The notes under the pieces: generated by a model
Databases searched by the model: none
What the model was told of the DNA's origin: nothing
The model's input: only the letters and a program-made list of their open reading frames with translations
Assembly: GCF_003428875.1 (NCBI RefSeq)
Contig: NZ_QQRS01000003.1
Coordinates: 248,001-312,000 of the forward strand
Direction of reading: 5' to 3'
From: Planomicrobium okeanokoites
GTDB taxonomy: Bacteria > Bacillota > Bacilli > Bacillales_A > Planococcaceae
DNA: 64,000 nt
Position numbers and translations under genes: made by a program
Shown: positions 16,826 through 25,233 of the stretch, piece by piece
How the letters are laid out: the number at the start of each line of letters is the position of its first letter
Numbering within the stretch: the stretch's first letter is position 1

Positions 16826-16910
16826 GGCCGCATTAAATGGAACTTTATTCCCCGTTTCAGCACCTGTTTATCGGGAATAGCAGGACTAACACGAAATAGG
16901 AGGGATTGGA

Positions 16911-17063
16911 TTGGCACGAGACAAGAACAAAGACGAATTGCAGACGAATCAGCGCGACCTGGAATTGAGACAAGAGGCACAGGACTATAAAGAAGAAATC
17001 AACCTTCCCGAACAGGAATATCGTGGCATGGATAGCAACAACGAGGACGATAAAAAGAAATAA
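16911..17063 (+). CDS. small hydrophilic protein
   Basis: A 50-residue ORF begins at TTG 16911 with AGGAGGG about 5-12 nt upstream and stops at TAA 17061. The peptide is highly charged (Lys, Asp, Glu, Gln) and probably helical, ending in a DDKKK tail. It has no recognised family. A strong terminator follows within 17 nt, supporting a real small gene. It is divergent from the MMPL gene. Confidence 0.65.
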   Translation: MARDKNKDELQTNQRDLELRQEAQDYKEEINLPEQEYRGMDSNNEDDKKK

Positions 17064-17079
17064 ATTCGAATGGAAACTG

Positions 17080-17115
17080 ACCCGTGTGCCTGATTTTCAG
17101 GCATACGGGTTTTTG
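17080..17115 (+). terminator. terminator of the 16911 small gene
   Basis: ACCCGTGTGCCTGA pairs with TCAGGCATACGGGT with one mismatch and is followed by a T run. Confidence 0.88.
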
Positions 17116-17177
17116 AATGGGATGGATATGTAACTTCGGGAGTGGTGATACGACAAATAGGCAAAGGAGGGGCTTTT

Positions 17178-17693
17178 ATGAAAAAAATAATACTTTTGGT
17201 ATTCATAGCATCAATATTTCTGAATCCTGCTCAAAGTTTTGCCTTGTCGTGCGCTGAACCATCTCCTGTGAAGATTGCGTATGAAGAATATGACGCGGTG
17301 TTAATTGGGGAAGTGAAAGACATTGACTATACCGATAATAAAAAAATGCTGACAGTTGAAGTGGGGAAGAGTTTCAAAGGCGTGGAGACGGAAGCCATTA
17401 CAGTTTATGAAGACGTTACTTGGGGAGAGAGCAGGAAGAATGCAGAGTATTTGTTCTTCCTCAACCTGGAAGGCGGAAAGTGGATCCATCCACTTTGTTC
17501 GCCGACCACCCATAATACCGAACTTGCGGATAGGGAATATGCCGATAAAGAAGAAATAGTTTTACAGGAGGTGGAGTCGAGCGAATTTGATTCGAAAGGC
17601 ATAATTCCTATAGGACTGATGGCGCTTTTAGTGGCAGGAATTGTCATAGCAGGTCTCTGGATTTCGTCAGCGATAAGAAGAAACAGAACATGA
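17178..17693 (+). CDS. secreted, membrane-anchored protein with a netrin/TIMP-like domain
   Basis: The 171-residue protein has a signal peptide (residues 1-20, cleavage near SFALS), then a domain beginning SCAEP with ADAVLIGEV-like strands, EVGKSFKG and a second Cys in HPLCSPT. These fit the NTR/TIMP-like beta-barrel found in Bacillus exported proteins. A C-terminal helix (about 143-163) with basic residues after it anchors it to the membrane. ATG 17178 has AAAGGAGG upstream; the GTG at 17142 would add residues before the signal peptide. The function is unknown. Confidence 0.75.
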   Translation: MKKIILLVFIASIFLNPAQSFALSCAEPSPVKIAYEEYDAVLIGEVKDIDYTDNKKMLTVEVGKSFKGVETEAITVYEDVTWGESRKNAEYLFFLNLEGGKWIHPLCSPTTHNTELADREYADKEEIVLQEVESSEFDSKGIIPIGLMALLVAGIVIAGLWISSAIRRNRT

Positions 17694-17717
17694 ATTTCAT
17701 AGGACAGCACCATTAAG

Positions 17718-17757
17718 AAAGACCTGCAACAGTTGAATCGAACTGTTGCAGGTCTTT
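17718..17757. terminator. bidirectional terminator
   Basis: AAAGACCTGCAACAGTT and AACTGTTGCAGGTCTTT form a perfect 17-bp stem between converging genes. Confidence 0.92.
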
Positions 17758-17771
17758 AAATCGGCTCTATT

Positions 17772-18224
17772 CTATTCTTCCCGTTCCGCGATACTGACAG
17801 GGCGGATGATTCCCCACGGCGCTACGTCTATCGTCACTTGCAGATCGACCGCGCTTTCCAACTGCGGGCCAAGGCCCTGCTCGACATAGAATTGCTCCAG
17901 CTGCGGAGCGGTCAAGCGGTTGCCATAGGAATAACCGCTGATTGCACCGAAAAATGGGTCATAGCTGATTTCATCGATAACAGCAAAACCGTCGGGGCCT
18001 TCTGTCAAAGTGAAATAGACATCGCCTTCGTAAGTGCTGCCAGCTGCATTCAGATCAGGATACTGAAGCATGACATACTCTCCGTAGAAGGGATCGAATG
18101 GATCAAAAGGTTCTGCACGCAGTGTGTATTGTTCACCAAACCACGATGCGGAATAGAAAGCAGCCACCAGTACGACAACGAAAATTGTCATAAGAATAGG
18201 CAATAACCATTGTTTCAGTTTCAT
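17772..18224 (-). CDS. GDYXXLXY-domain membrane protein
   Basis: The 150-residue protein has one N-terminal transmembrane helix and an extracellular domain containing FYGEYVMLQY, a variant of the GDYXXLXY signature, plus the usual RAEPFDPFDP before it. The start at ATG 18224 overlaps the stop of the DUF2157 gene. These two families are commonly encoded together and are thought to form a membrane complex. The biochemical role is unknown. Confidence 0.88.
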   Translation of the reverse strand: MKLKQWLLPILMTIFVVVLVAAFYSASWFGEQYTLRAEPFDPFDPFYGEYVMLQYPDLNAAGSTYEGDVYFTLTEGPDGFAVIDEISYDPFFGAISGYSYGNRLTAPQLEQFYVEQGLGPQLESAVDLQVTIDVAPWGIIRPVSIAEREE

Positions 18225-19393
18225 GACGCAGCACCTTCTCTCTTGCGGTTCAACCACCAGGCGGCAGCGGAAAGAGCAAACAGCAGCAATGCGCCGATCA
18301 GGAAGAACAGCGACATATCAAGGCGTTCCCAAGCATAAATGACGTAAATCACGAACTGCACCAGGATGAAGTAGATGAAGCCTGGAGCGAGCGGACGATT
18401 CTGCCGCTGGGCAATAATAAGGTAGGCAAGTGCACTAACTTCAGCAACCAGTGCCAGTGCAATGGCGGTGTCGTCAAACAACAGGAAACCCATTGCACCA
18501 AGAATCGAGATCCAGATGATATCCCGGAATCTCGAGTAGGCCAGAAATAATACGCCAAGACCGGCCGCGGCCAGCGCGATTGATTCCGGCCAATTGAGGT
18601 CGACGAGCGACATTTCGGTTTCCCCTCTAAGCGCCAGGTAGACAATAAGCATGACAGCTCCGAAAATAAGATAAAGGGGAGATAGTAACTTCTGCTTGCC
18701 AGTTGGTACCAGGAACAGCAGCAAAACGAGCGCGAATAAGGTCCAAATCGGCCAGAAAGGACTGCTGTAGGAAACCAGATCCCACATTAACAGACCAGAG
18801 AAAAACAGCAGCATCCAGCTGAGTATCTTGGGTGCATCGTCTTTGCTGAAGTGGAACCAGGCAAATGAGATGGCTACAAAGATACCCCATTCAACCCAAT
18901 TCGTGTTTGGCAAAAACGATGTGAGCGTGAATATGCCGAATACGAAAATCACCAAAACATAGGCTAAATGCCGCCACTGAAAATAATGGGCCAGCGCAGC
19001 GATGAAAATCGCCCATGGCAAAACGGAATTTGAGAGACTGAAATGGAATGTCTGGGCAGTCACCAGGATGCTTGCGCCGAACATGGCGAGCCCCAGCAGC
19101 CTGAAAAGAATCGGCTGGCCGAAATGTTTTTTCTCGGAAAAATAAGCGATTACATAGAACAGCCACATCAGTCCAAGAACCAATGCCACTTTCAGCAGTT
19201 CCGGAATCGCCTGCCAGTTGGCTGCGATAAAACTGAATACTGCCAATGCGAAGAAAATCAATCCGATAAGAAGTAATAAGGGAATCTTTTTCTTTTGGGG
19301 CTGGCCTTTTTCAAATGCCTTTATGCGGTCGACAGCAGTCTGATCGATAAATCCTTCATCGCGCCATTGCGCCAATTTCCGTTCGAATTCCAT
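18221..19393 (-). CDS. DUF2157 membrane protein
   Basis: The 390-residue protein has a short cytoplasmic N-terminal helix pair (WRDEGFIDQTAVDRI), characteristic of DUF2157, followed by about eleven or twelve hydrophobic helices. It is coupled to the GDYXXLXY gene by a 4-bp overlap. The function is unknown; homologues are seen in envelope-related operons. Nothing beyond a possible -10 (TATAAT near 19432) was found upstream. Confidence 0.88.
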   Translation of the reverse strand: MEFERKLAQWRDEGFIDQTAVDRIKAFEKGQPQKKKIPLLLLIGLIFFALAVFSFIAANWQAIPELLKVALVLGLMWLFYVIAYFSEKKHFGQPILFRLLGLAMFGASILVTAQTFHFSLSNSVLPWAIFIAALAHYFQWRHLAYVLVIFVFGIFTLTSFLPNTNWVEWGIFVAISFAWFHFSKDDAPKILSWMLLFFSGLLMWDLVSYSSPFWPIWTLFALVLLLFLVPTGKQKLLSPLYLIFGAVMLIVYLALRGETEMSLVDLNWPESIALAAAGLGVLFLAYSRFRDIIWISILGAMGFLLFDDTAIALALVAEVSALAYLIIAQRQNRPLAPGFIYFILVQFVIYVIYAWERLDMSLFFLIGALLLFALSAAAWWLNRKREGAAS

Positions 19394-19513
19394 CGCACTC
19401 TCCCCCCTAATCTTTGCCTTTATTATAATCCTGTATTGACAGAATAGATAGATAATAGGTGAGCAGAAAGGCTTAAAAATTCACACAGCGAATCTTGCTT
19501 AAAACTTTTCATT

Positions 19514-20092
19514 CTATAAAACAATGGCGCCTCCATACATCTTGCCGTGGAGAACGGCAAGCTTTTCAGCCATGGCTTCAGGCGGTGTGCTGAAGTTCTG
19601 GTTGATCCAGTACAGGAAAAAGCCGAGGCTTCCGTAAGTGACAAAATAGTTGAGTGTTGGAATCTCGATATCCGTTTCTTCTTCCAGTTTTAATTCGATG
19701 GTGGAGACGCGCATTAAACTTTCGCAGAAGAGATTTTGAGACCCAGGCAGTACTTCGCCTTTAATAATCAGCGAGAATATGAATTGGTTTTGATAAATGT
19801 ATTCGAAAATCGGCAGATGGCGTTCCACATCCGTAGAGGAAAATCGTTCACGCCCTTCAAAGCTTTTACGGAAATGAGCCGTTAAACCGTCCAGATGGTC
19901 TGCTACTATTGCTTCCAGCAATGCATTCAAATCCCTGTAATGGGAGTAAAAAGTGACCCTGTTGCAATCGGCCTCTTTTGTCACTTCAGTGATAGAGAGT
20001 TCGTGCAGATATTTTTGTTCCAATAAATCCAATAACGCTGTTTTCAATTTTTTTTGCGTCCGTAAGATGCGTCGATCTTCAGTTCCAGTGAT
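19514..20092 (-). CDS. TetR-family regulator, start codon apparently ATC
   Basis: The 192-residue reading includes the normal TetR N-terminus (TEDRRILRTQKKLK), helix-turn-helix ELSITEVTKEADCNRVTFYSHY, and a ligand domain. The first conventional start is TTG 20047, which has no ribosome site and would remove that N-terminus. An AGGGAGG lies upstream, and 5-8 nt after it stand two ATC codons (20095-20090). No ATG, GTG or TTG occurs in frame between the preceding stop and 20047. An ATC start, or a mutated start, is inferred. It is divergent from the SDR gene and probably regulates it. Confidence 0.8.
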   Translation of the reverse strand: MTGTEDRRILRTQKKLKTALLDLLEQKYLHELSITEVTKEADCNRVTFYSHYRDLNALLEAIVADHLDGLTAHFRKSFEGRERFSSTDVERHLPIFEYIYQNQFIFSLIIKGEVLPGSQNLFCESLMRVSTIELKLEEETDIEIPTLNYFVTYGSLGFFLYWINQNFSTPPEAMAEKLAVLHGKMYGGAIVL

Positions 20093-20168
20093 GATGAAAA
20101 CCTCCCTATGTCCAAACTGTGGACGATGTTCTTGAATTTATTATGACATGGATCATTTTCAATAGACA

Positions 20169-20187
20169 AACAGAATATTTTTCTGTT
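20169..20187. promoter_or_regulatory. candidate TetR operator
   Basis: AACAGAA-N5-TTCTGTT is a perfect 7-5-7 inverted repeat in the divergent TetR/SDR promoter region. A second perfect palindrome (TTTATTTT with its complement) lies at 20203-20218. The first has the size typical of TetR-family operators. Confidence 0.55.
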
Positions 20188-20245
20188 AACTTACAAATGT
20201 AGTTTATTTTAAAATAAAGTAAATAATTTGCTGGAGGAATGGAAA

Positions 20246-20980
20246 ATGAACCGGTTAGCAGGAAAAGTGGCGATTGTGACAGGTGCCGCTCAAGGAATGG
20301 GCGCATCACACGTGAAAAAATTTATCGAAGAAGGCGCGAAAGTGGTGCTTACGGATTTGAATGAGGAAAAAGGACAGGCGCTGGCAAAAGAACTGGGCGA
20401 AAATGCACTGTTCGTAAAACAGAATGTCGCACTTGAAGAAGACTGGTCAAAAGTGATTGACGAAGCTGAAAAAGCGTTTGGCCCAGTAAATGTGCTGGTG
20501 AACAATGCGGGCATCACCATGGCCAAATCGATTTTACAGACGACGGCAGAAGAATACCGCCGCATTGTGGAGATCAATCAGGTTTCCGTCTTTATGGGTA
20601 TGAAGGCTGTTATTCCGTCCATGCAGAAAGCGGGTGGCGGTTCGATTGTCAATATTTCTTCCATGAACGGGCTGGTGGCGGGAGCAATCGGCTATACGGA
20701 TACGAAATTTGCGGTTCGGGGCATGACGAAAGCGGCGGCGATTGAATGCGCCAATTATGGAATCCGCGTGAACTCGGTTCATCCCGGCGTCATTGCTACC
20801 CCGATGGTCGTGCAGGAAGATACCAAAGCTGCTGTTGAAGAGTTCTCGAAGCATATCCCTTTGAAGCGCGTAGCACAATCAGAGGAAGTTTCCAATATGG
20901 TGCTTTTCCTTGCTTCGGATGAAGCCAGCTACTCGACGGGGTCAGAGTTTGTCATTGACGGCGGTTTGACTGCCCAATAA
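20246..20980 (+). CDS. short-chain dehydrogenase/reductase
   Basis: The 244-residue classical SDR has cofactor motif TGAAQGMG (about residues 12-19), NNAGITMAK (about 86), catalytic Ser in NISSM (about 139), and a catalytic region YTDTKFAVRG (Tyr near 151, Lys near 155). It resembles 3-alpha-hydroxysteroid or glucose dehydrogenase-type SDRs; the substrate cannot be told. ATG 20246 follows GGAGG. The divergent TetR gene suggests substrate-inducible expression. Confidence 0.9.
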   Translation: MNRLAGKVAIVTGAAQGMGASHVKKFIEEGAKVVLTDLNEEKGQALAKELGENALFVKQNVALEEDWSKVIDEAEKAFGPVNVLVNNAGITMAKSILQTTAEEYRRIVEINQVSVFMGMKAVIPSMQKAGGGSIVNISSMNGLVAGAIGYTDTKFAVRGMTKAAAIECANYGIRVNSVHPGVIATPMVVQEDTKAAVEEFSKHIPLKRVAQSEEVSNMVLFLASDEASYSTGSEFVIDGGLTAQ

Positions 20981-20993
20981 ATACTGCAACGAT

Positions 20994-21032
20994 AAAGCCG
21001 GTCCGGAACTTTCTGGATCGGCTTTATTTTTT
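20994..21032 (+). terminator. terminator of the SDR gene
   Basis: AAAGCCGGTCC and GGATCGGCTTT pair over 11 bp with one G-T pair, followed by a T-rich tail. Confidence 0.85.
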
Positions 21033-21069
21033 GTAGAAAGGGTAGAGTCATGGAAAGGAGGTTGTTCAA

Positions 21070-22266
21070 ATGTTAATTGAAAACTTATTCAACCGTCTTG
21101 AACAGAAAGAATCGCGAATTGTTGAGATCCGGCGTCATCTCCATGAACATCCCGAGCTTTCATTTCAGGAAGAAGAAACTGCGGCGTTTATCGCCGATTT
21201 CTATAAGGAAGTGCCAATCGATGAAATTGAAAAAGATTTTGGAGGACAACGGGGCATTGTAGTGACGATTAAAGGGGCGAAACCTGGAAAGACTATTGCG
21301 ATACGTGCTGATTTTGATGCTTTGCCGATCAAAGAGGAAACCGGATTGCCTTACGCATCCAAAAATGAGGGTGTCATGCATGCCTGCGGACATGATGGAC
21401 ATACCGCATACATGCTGATTTTGGCTGAAACCCTTGCGGAAATGAAGAGCGAGTTATCGGGTGTCATAAAAATCATCCACCAGCCCGCTGAAGAAATGCC
21501 GCCGGGCGGAGCTCTGGGAATGATCAGCGCTGGGGTCCTAGAAGGAGTCGAAGCTGTCTTCGGCATCCATGTCATGTCCATGATGGAATCGGGGAAAATA
21601 TTCTATAGAAGCGGGAATACACAAACTGGCCGGGCCCGCTTCAAACTTCGTGTTCAAGGAAAGGGTGGTCATGGTTCCTCTCCCCATACTGCGAATGATG
21701 CCATCGTAGCCGCGAGTTCATTCGTCATGAATTGCCAGACCATCGTCAGCCGAAGGGTTAATCCGTTCGACGCCGCTGTCGTTACCATCGGTTCGTTTGA
21801 TGGCAAAGGACAGTTTAATGTCATAAAAGATTCAGTTGAACTTGAAGGCGATGTCCGAACGATGTCAGAAGCAGCGCGCACGCTCGTGGAAGATGAAATC
21901 CGCAGATTCGTCAAAGGGCTGGAAGAATCATTCGGTGTAGAGGCACGATTGGAGTATGCGAATGACTATCCGGTCCTGTACAACGATCCGGAAATAACCG
22001 GACAGGTGCGTGCCGCTCTCGAAGAGGCGAATATTCCTGAAGTGGATGCTGTGGTGGAAACCGAACCCCAGCCGCCTTCCGAGGATTTTGCATATTACCT
22101 TAAAGAAAAACCGGGCTGCTTTTTCTACGTGGGCGCGATGCCGGCTGAAGGTGAAGCCTTTCCCCATCACCATCCGAAATTCGAAATCAATGAAAAGAGT
22201 CTGTTGATCAGTGCCAAAGCAATGGCTGCTGTTGTTGTAAGATTTTGCGGAGAAGAGCCCATTTGA
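21070..22266 (+). CDS. M20-family amidohydrolase
   Basis: The 398-residue metallohydrolase resembles N-acyl amino acid / hippurate hydrolases (HipO, AmhX type). It shows RRHLHEHPELSFQE near residue 20, ADFDALPI, the metal site MHACGHDGHTAY (about 105-116), HQPAEE, and the lid-domain GKGGHGSSPH. It should remove acyl groups from amino acids in the cytoplasm; the true substrate is not visible. ATG 21070 has AAAGGAGG upstream. It appears monocistronic. Confidence 0.92.
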   Translation: MLIENLFNRLEQKESRIVEIRRHLHEHPELSFQEEETAAFIADFYKEVPIDEIEKDFGGQRGIVVTIKGAKPGKTIAIRADFDALPIKEETGLPYASKNEGVMHACGHDGHTAYMLILAETLAEMKSELSGVIKIIHQPAEEMPPGGALGMISAGVLEGVEAVFGIHVMSMMESGKIFYRSGNTQTGRARFKLRVQGKGGHGSSPHTANDAIVAASSFVMNCQTIVSRRVNPFDAAVVTIGSFDGKGQFNVIKDSVELEGDVRTMSEAARTLVEDEIRRFVKGLEESFGVEARLEYANDYPVLYNDPEITGQVRAALEEANIPEVDAVVETEPQPPSEDFAYYLKEKPGCFFYVGAMPAEGEAFPHHHPKFEINEKSLLISAKAMAAVVVRFCGEEPI

Positions 22267-22302
22267 AAATTTCAGGGAAGAAATATATTTTGAAATGTAA
22301 AG

Positions 22303-22335
22303 AAGCCATCGGCGAATAATTCCGATGGCTTTTTT
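22303..22335 (+). terminator. terminator of the M20 gene
   Basis: AAGCCATCGG pairs with CCGATGGCTT and a run of T follows. Confidence 0.88.
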
Positions 22336-22352
22336 AAGAATGAGTTTTCTGT

Positions 22353-22913
22353 TCAGACCTTCAGCTTGCCGCGGAAACCCCTGCTCGCATAATAGGAATC
22401 AGCGCCGTTGTGGTAAGTGAAGACTTGGCCATAGCGATAATCGCAGAAAATGGCGCCGCCATGGGATCTGATATTTTCGGGTGTGAGCACCCAAGTCGAT
22501 GTCTTGCGGTCGAATTCGCCAAATTGATGGAGCGATCGATACTCATCTTCTGAAATCATTTCGATGCCCATCTCAACGGCCATGTCCATAGCGGTATTTT
22601 CAGGCTTGAATTTTTTCCGTGCTTCCCAAGCTTCCCGGTCATAGCAAAGGCTCCGGCGGCCTTTCGGTGTTTCAGGCGAACAATCATAGAAGACGTGGAA
22701 GCCGTCCTGCGGTTCCAGCGTCACGACATCTGGTTCGCCTCCAGTCTCTTCCATTTGGAACAGTGACCACAGTTTGTCGGGAGCAGCCTCGAGCTTCTCC
22801 TGAATAAGATTCCAGTCCACGCTTTCATGACGATTCATGTTCTTTTCGAAGCGTCCTTTCAATGTGTCCAGCAAGTCTTTTCGCTGATCAGCGGTCAATT
22901 CTTTTTTTGCCAC
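22353..22913 (-). CDS. DUF4256 protein
   Basis: The 186-residue protein matches the DUF4256 pattern as I know it: QRKDLLDTLKGRFEKNMNRH near the N-terminus, then GEPDVV, FYDCSPETPKGRRSLCYD, and a C-terminal GGAIFCDYRYGQVFTYHNGA. The start is GTG 22913 with AAGGAGG 9 nt upstream; the longer frame to 22961 has no ribosome site. The function is unknown. It converges with the M20 gene. Confidence 0.85.
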   Translation of the reverse strand: MAKKELTADQRKDLLDTLKGRFEKNMNRHESVDWNLIQEKLEAAPDKLWSLFQMEETGGEPDVVTLEPQDGFHVFYDCSPETPKGRRSLCYDREAWEARKKFKPENTAMDMAVEMGIEMISEDEYRSLHQFGEFDRKTSTWVLTPENIRSHGGAIFCDYRYGQVFTYHNGADSYYASRGFRGKLKV

Positions 22914-23064
22914 GTAAAATTCCTCCTTCTTTGAAATCCATCTTGGCTTAAGTATAAACAAAACAAGGAAACTTTTGGAGATTACATGATGAAATGATTA
23001 TGCAGAAGAAACTGGATGAACCATGATGTTTATTTGAACATCCCGCAGAATTTCCTGGAAGTTA

Positions 23065-23091
23065 TGAAACTTTTCTGTAAATGGGTCCGTA
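23065..23091 (+). promoter_or_regulatory. sigma-W-type promoter of the pspA operon
   Basis: TGAAAC (23065-23070) and CGTA (23088-23091) are separated by 17 bp, close to the ECF sigma-W consensus (TGAAAC-N16-CGTA). The expected start lies about 25 nt before the 40-codon ORF. In B. subtilis the pspA-ydjGHI operon is also under sigma W. Confidence 0.85.
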
Positions 23092-23122
23092 CATAATAGA
23101 AACAGAAAGGCGGATGATAAAG

Positions 23123-23245
23123 ATGGCGGCTGACGTGAAAAAGAAAAAAGAGCGATGGTGGATTGTGGATCTGCTAATTGAGGCGGGAGAGCTGCTCTTC
23201 TTTATTCCCCGCGGTATTTTCCGGATCATCAAAGATATCATCTGA
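23123..23245 (+). CDS. 40-residue microprotein heading the pspA operon
   Basis: The ORF begins at ATG 23123 with AAAGGCGG 8-9 nt upstream and stops at TGA 23243. A Lys-rich N-terminus (KKKKER) is followed by WW and an amphipathic or hydrophobic segment (IVDLLIEAGELLFFIPRGIF) and a basic end. It looks membrane-associated. It is the first gene after the sigma-W-type promoter and about 195 nt before pspA. I do not recognise a family. By position it may recruit or tune PspA, as small membrane partners (PspB/C, LiaI) do elsewhere; that is inference. Confidence 0.7.
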   Translation: MAADVKKKKERWWIVDLLIEAGELLFFIPRGIFRIIKDII

Positions 23246-23439
23246 GAGCACGATGCCCTTATCATTAGCCCCAGCAGCGGTCAGGCAGGAACTTTCCTTG
23301 AAAAGGAGAAGCTCTTATATAGAAGGGAACTGCCGATCTTCTGCTGTGTTGGGCGACATGGTTAATACGCCGGCGGAACGGGTAGTTTTATGGAATAAAG
23401 CAAGACCGCACAGCGGAAAAAATGAAGAGGAGAATGATG

Positions 23440-24156
23440 ATGGAAATTTTAAAACGTTTTCGGGATATCATGACAAGCAATATTCACGCAATGCTGGACC
23501 AGGCGGAAGACCCTGAGAAAATGATCGATCAATATTTACGTGATTTGAACAGTGATCTTGGCAAAGTGAAATCGGAAACGGCAGCGATCATGGCAGCGGA
23601 AAAACGCGAGCGGCGTGAACTATCGGATGTGCAAAAAGAAATCGATGATATGCAGCGTTATGCGGTAAAAGCGCTTGAAGCGGGCAATGAAGATGATGCG
23701 CGTAAATTCCTGCAGCGAAAAGCGGAGTTGACGGAACGCGAGCAAGGCCTTCATACAGCGGTCGAAATGGCGGCTGCCAATACCCAGCAGATGCGCCAGA
23801 TGCACGATAAGCTTGAAGAAGACATCAGTGAATTGGAATCCCGCCGCACAGAGTTGAAAGGGAAAGCTTCTGTTGCGAAAACGCAGGAACGCATGAACGA
23901 ATTCAATTCGTCGATGGGCGGAGCCGGAGAACGGATTTCTGCTTTTGACGCGATGGAAAAGAAAATCAATCAGCAGCTTGATGAAGCGCAGGCGATGTCC
24001 GAACTCAATAAAGGGTCCGGAGATTCTGTCAAAGATCTGGCTAAAAAATATGACAATGATTCAAATGTGGACAAGGAACTTGATTCATTGAAATCAGGCA
24101 TTAATGTCGATGATGAACTGGAAGCGTTGAAGTCCCAGGTGAGTAAAGGCGAATAA
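23440..24156 (+). CDS. pspA: PspA/IM30-family phage shock protein A
   Basis: The 238-residue protein is almost entirely coiled coil, with the family start RFRDIMTSNIHAMLDQAEDP and the MIDQYLRDLNSDLGKVK region. PspA/LiaH proteins form oligomers on damaged membranes and limit proton leakage. ATG 23440 (MEILKRF) is best placed after AGAGGAG; three nearby upstream ATGs are in frame. Downstream genes match B. subtilis ydjGHI, so this corresponds to YdjF. Confidence 0.93.
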   Translation: MEILKRFRDIMTSNIHAMLDQAEDPEKMIDQYLRDLNSDLGKVKSETAAIMAAEKRERRELSDVQKEIDDMQRYAVKALEAGNEDDARKFLQRKAELTEREQGLHTAVEMAAANTQQMRQMHDKLEEDISELESRRTELKGKASVAKTQERMNEFNSSMGGAGERISAFDAMEKKINQQLDEAQAMSELNKGSGDSVKDLAKKYDNDSNVDKELDSLKSGINVDDELEALKSQVSKGE

Positions 24157-24204
24157 TGACTGGCACCCAGCATAAAGATATTGCGCAGAAGGGAGGAAAG
24201 CGGG

Positions 24205-25233
24205 TTGGTTACTCATTATAAATGCCCGAACTGCGGATCGGATATGGCGTTTGACGCCGCTTCCGGCAAATTATCCTGTCCAAACTGCGGCCGGCAGGAC
24301 GATATCGAAACTTTCCCGGAAGAAAATATCCAGCAGAAATTCGCTCCTGAAGAAGCGAAGGAATATCATTGTGAAAACTGCGGAGCCGTCCTGCTGACGG
24401 AAGCGGAAACGACAGCGACGCACTGCAGTTTTTGCGGGGCTCCTGTCATACTTGCGGACCGGCTGACGGGCGACCTTGCCCCCGCTAAGGTGATTCCATT
24501 CACTATCAGCAAAGATGAAGCAGTGGCGGCTTTTAAAAAGTGGACGAAAAACGGAAGATTGACGCCAAGAGGATTCATGAACGGCGACCGCATCAAAAAA
24601 ATGACGGGCATGTATGTGCCATTCTGGCTATATGATATCGATGGCAAAGCCGAAGTAGCCGCAATCGGAACCCGGATGCGAACCTATCAACAAGGCGATA
24701 CTGTCATCACAGAAACCGACTTTTATGATGTTTACCGGGAAATCGATCTCAGTTATCTGAAAGTGCCCGCCGATGCTTCCGAAAAGATGGACGATGAGCT
24801 GATGGATAAGCTGGAACCCTACGATTACAGTGATTTAAAAGATTTTCGTATGCCTTATTTGGCTGGTTTTCTGGCTGAAAAATATGATTTTGATGAAGAT
24901 GCGCTTTTTTCGCGGATAGAATCGAAAATAGTACCTTATATCGATACTTACATCGGCAGCACCATTTCCGGTTATTCAACAGTCAGCTACACTAACAAAC
25001 AGATCAATGCCAATAAGAAAAAAGTTTACTACACACTTTTTCCGGTCTGGATGGTGTATTACGATTTCGAAAATAAAGAACATACTTTTGCGATGAACGG
25101 CCAGACCGGCAAAGTGGTCGGCAAGCCTCCGATCAGCGGCGGCAAAGTGGCAGCCTGGTTCATGGGCATTGCCGTCTCGACTTTTGCAGTATTAAAAACC
25201 ATCTCCTATCTGGTGGGAGGTGTTCTTTGGTGA
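24205..25233 (+). CDS. ydjG: YdjG-like zinc-ribbon membrane protein
   Basis: The 342-residue protein begins with two zinc ribbons: CPNCGS...CPNCGR (residues about 6-28) and CENCGA...CSFCGA (about 54-75). The rest is a beta-rich body and a C-terminal hydrophobic helix (about 315-340). Length and gene order match B. subtilis YdjG (341), which works with YdjH and YdjI in the PspA membrane-stress response. TTG 24205, after GGGAGG, is preferred over TTG 24181. It overlaps ydjH by 7 bp. Confidence 0.88.
   Translation: MVTHYKCPNCGSDMAFDAASGKLSCPNCGRQDDIETFPEENIQQKFAPEEAKEYHCENCGAVLLTEAETTATHCSFCGAPVILADRLTGDLAPAKVIPFTISKDEAVAAFKKWTKNGRLTPRGFMNGDRIKKMTGMYVPFWLYDIDGKAEVAAIGTRMRTYQQGDTVITETDFYDVYREIDLSYLKVPADASEKMDDELMDKLEPYDYSDLKDFRMPYLAGFLAEKYDFDEDALFSRIESKIVPYIDTYIGSTISGYSTVSYTNKQINANKKKVYYTLFPVWMVYYDFENKEHTFAMNGQTGKVVGKPPISGGKVAAWFMGIAVSTFAVLKTISYLVGGVLW

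Noticed and set aside
23178-23516. 112-codon ORF overlapping the microprotein and pspA
   Set aside because: It is out of frame with both, is Ser/Arg-rich without a fold pattern, and has no ribosome site.
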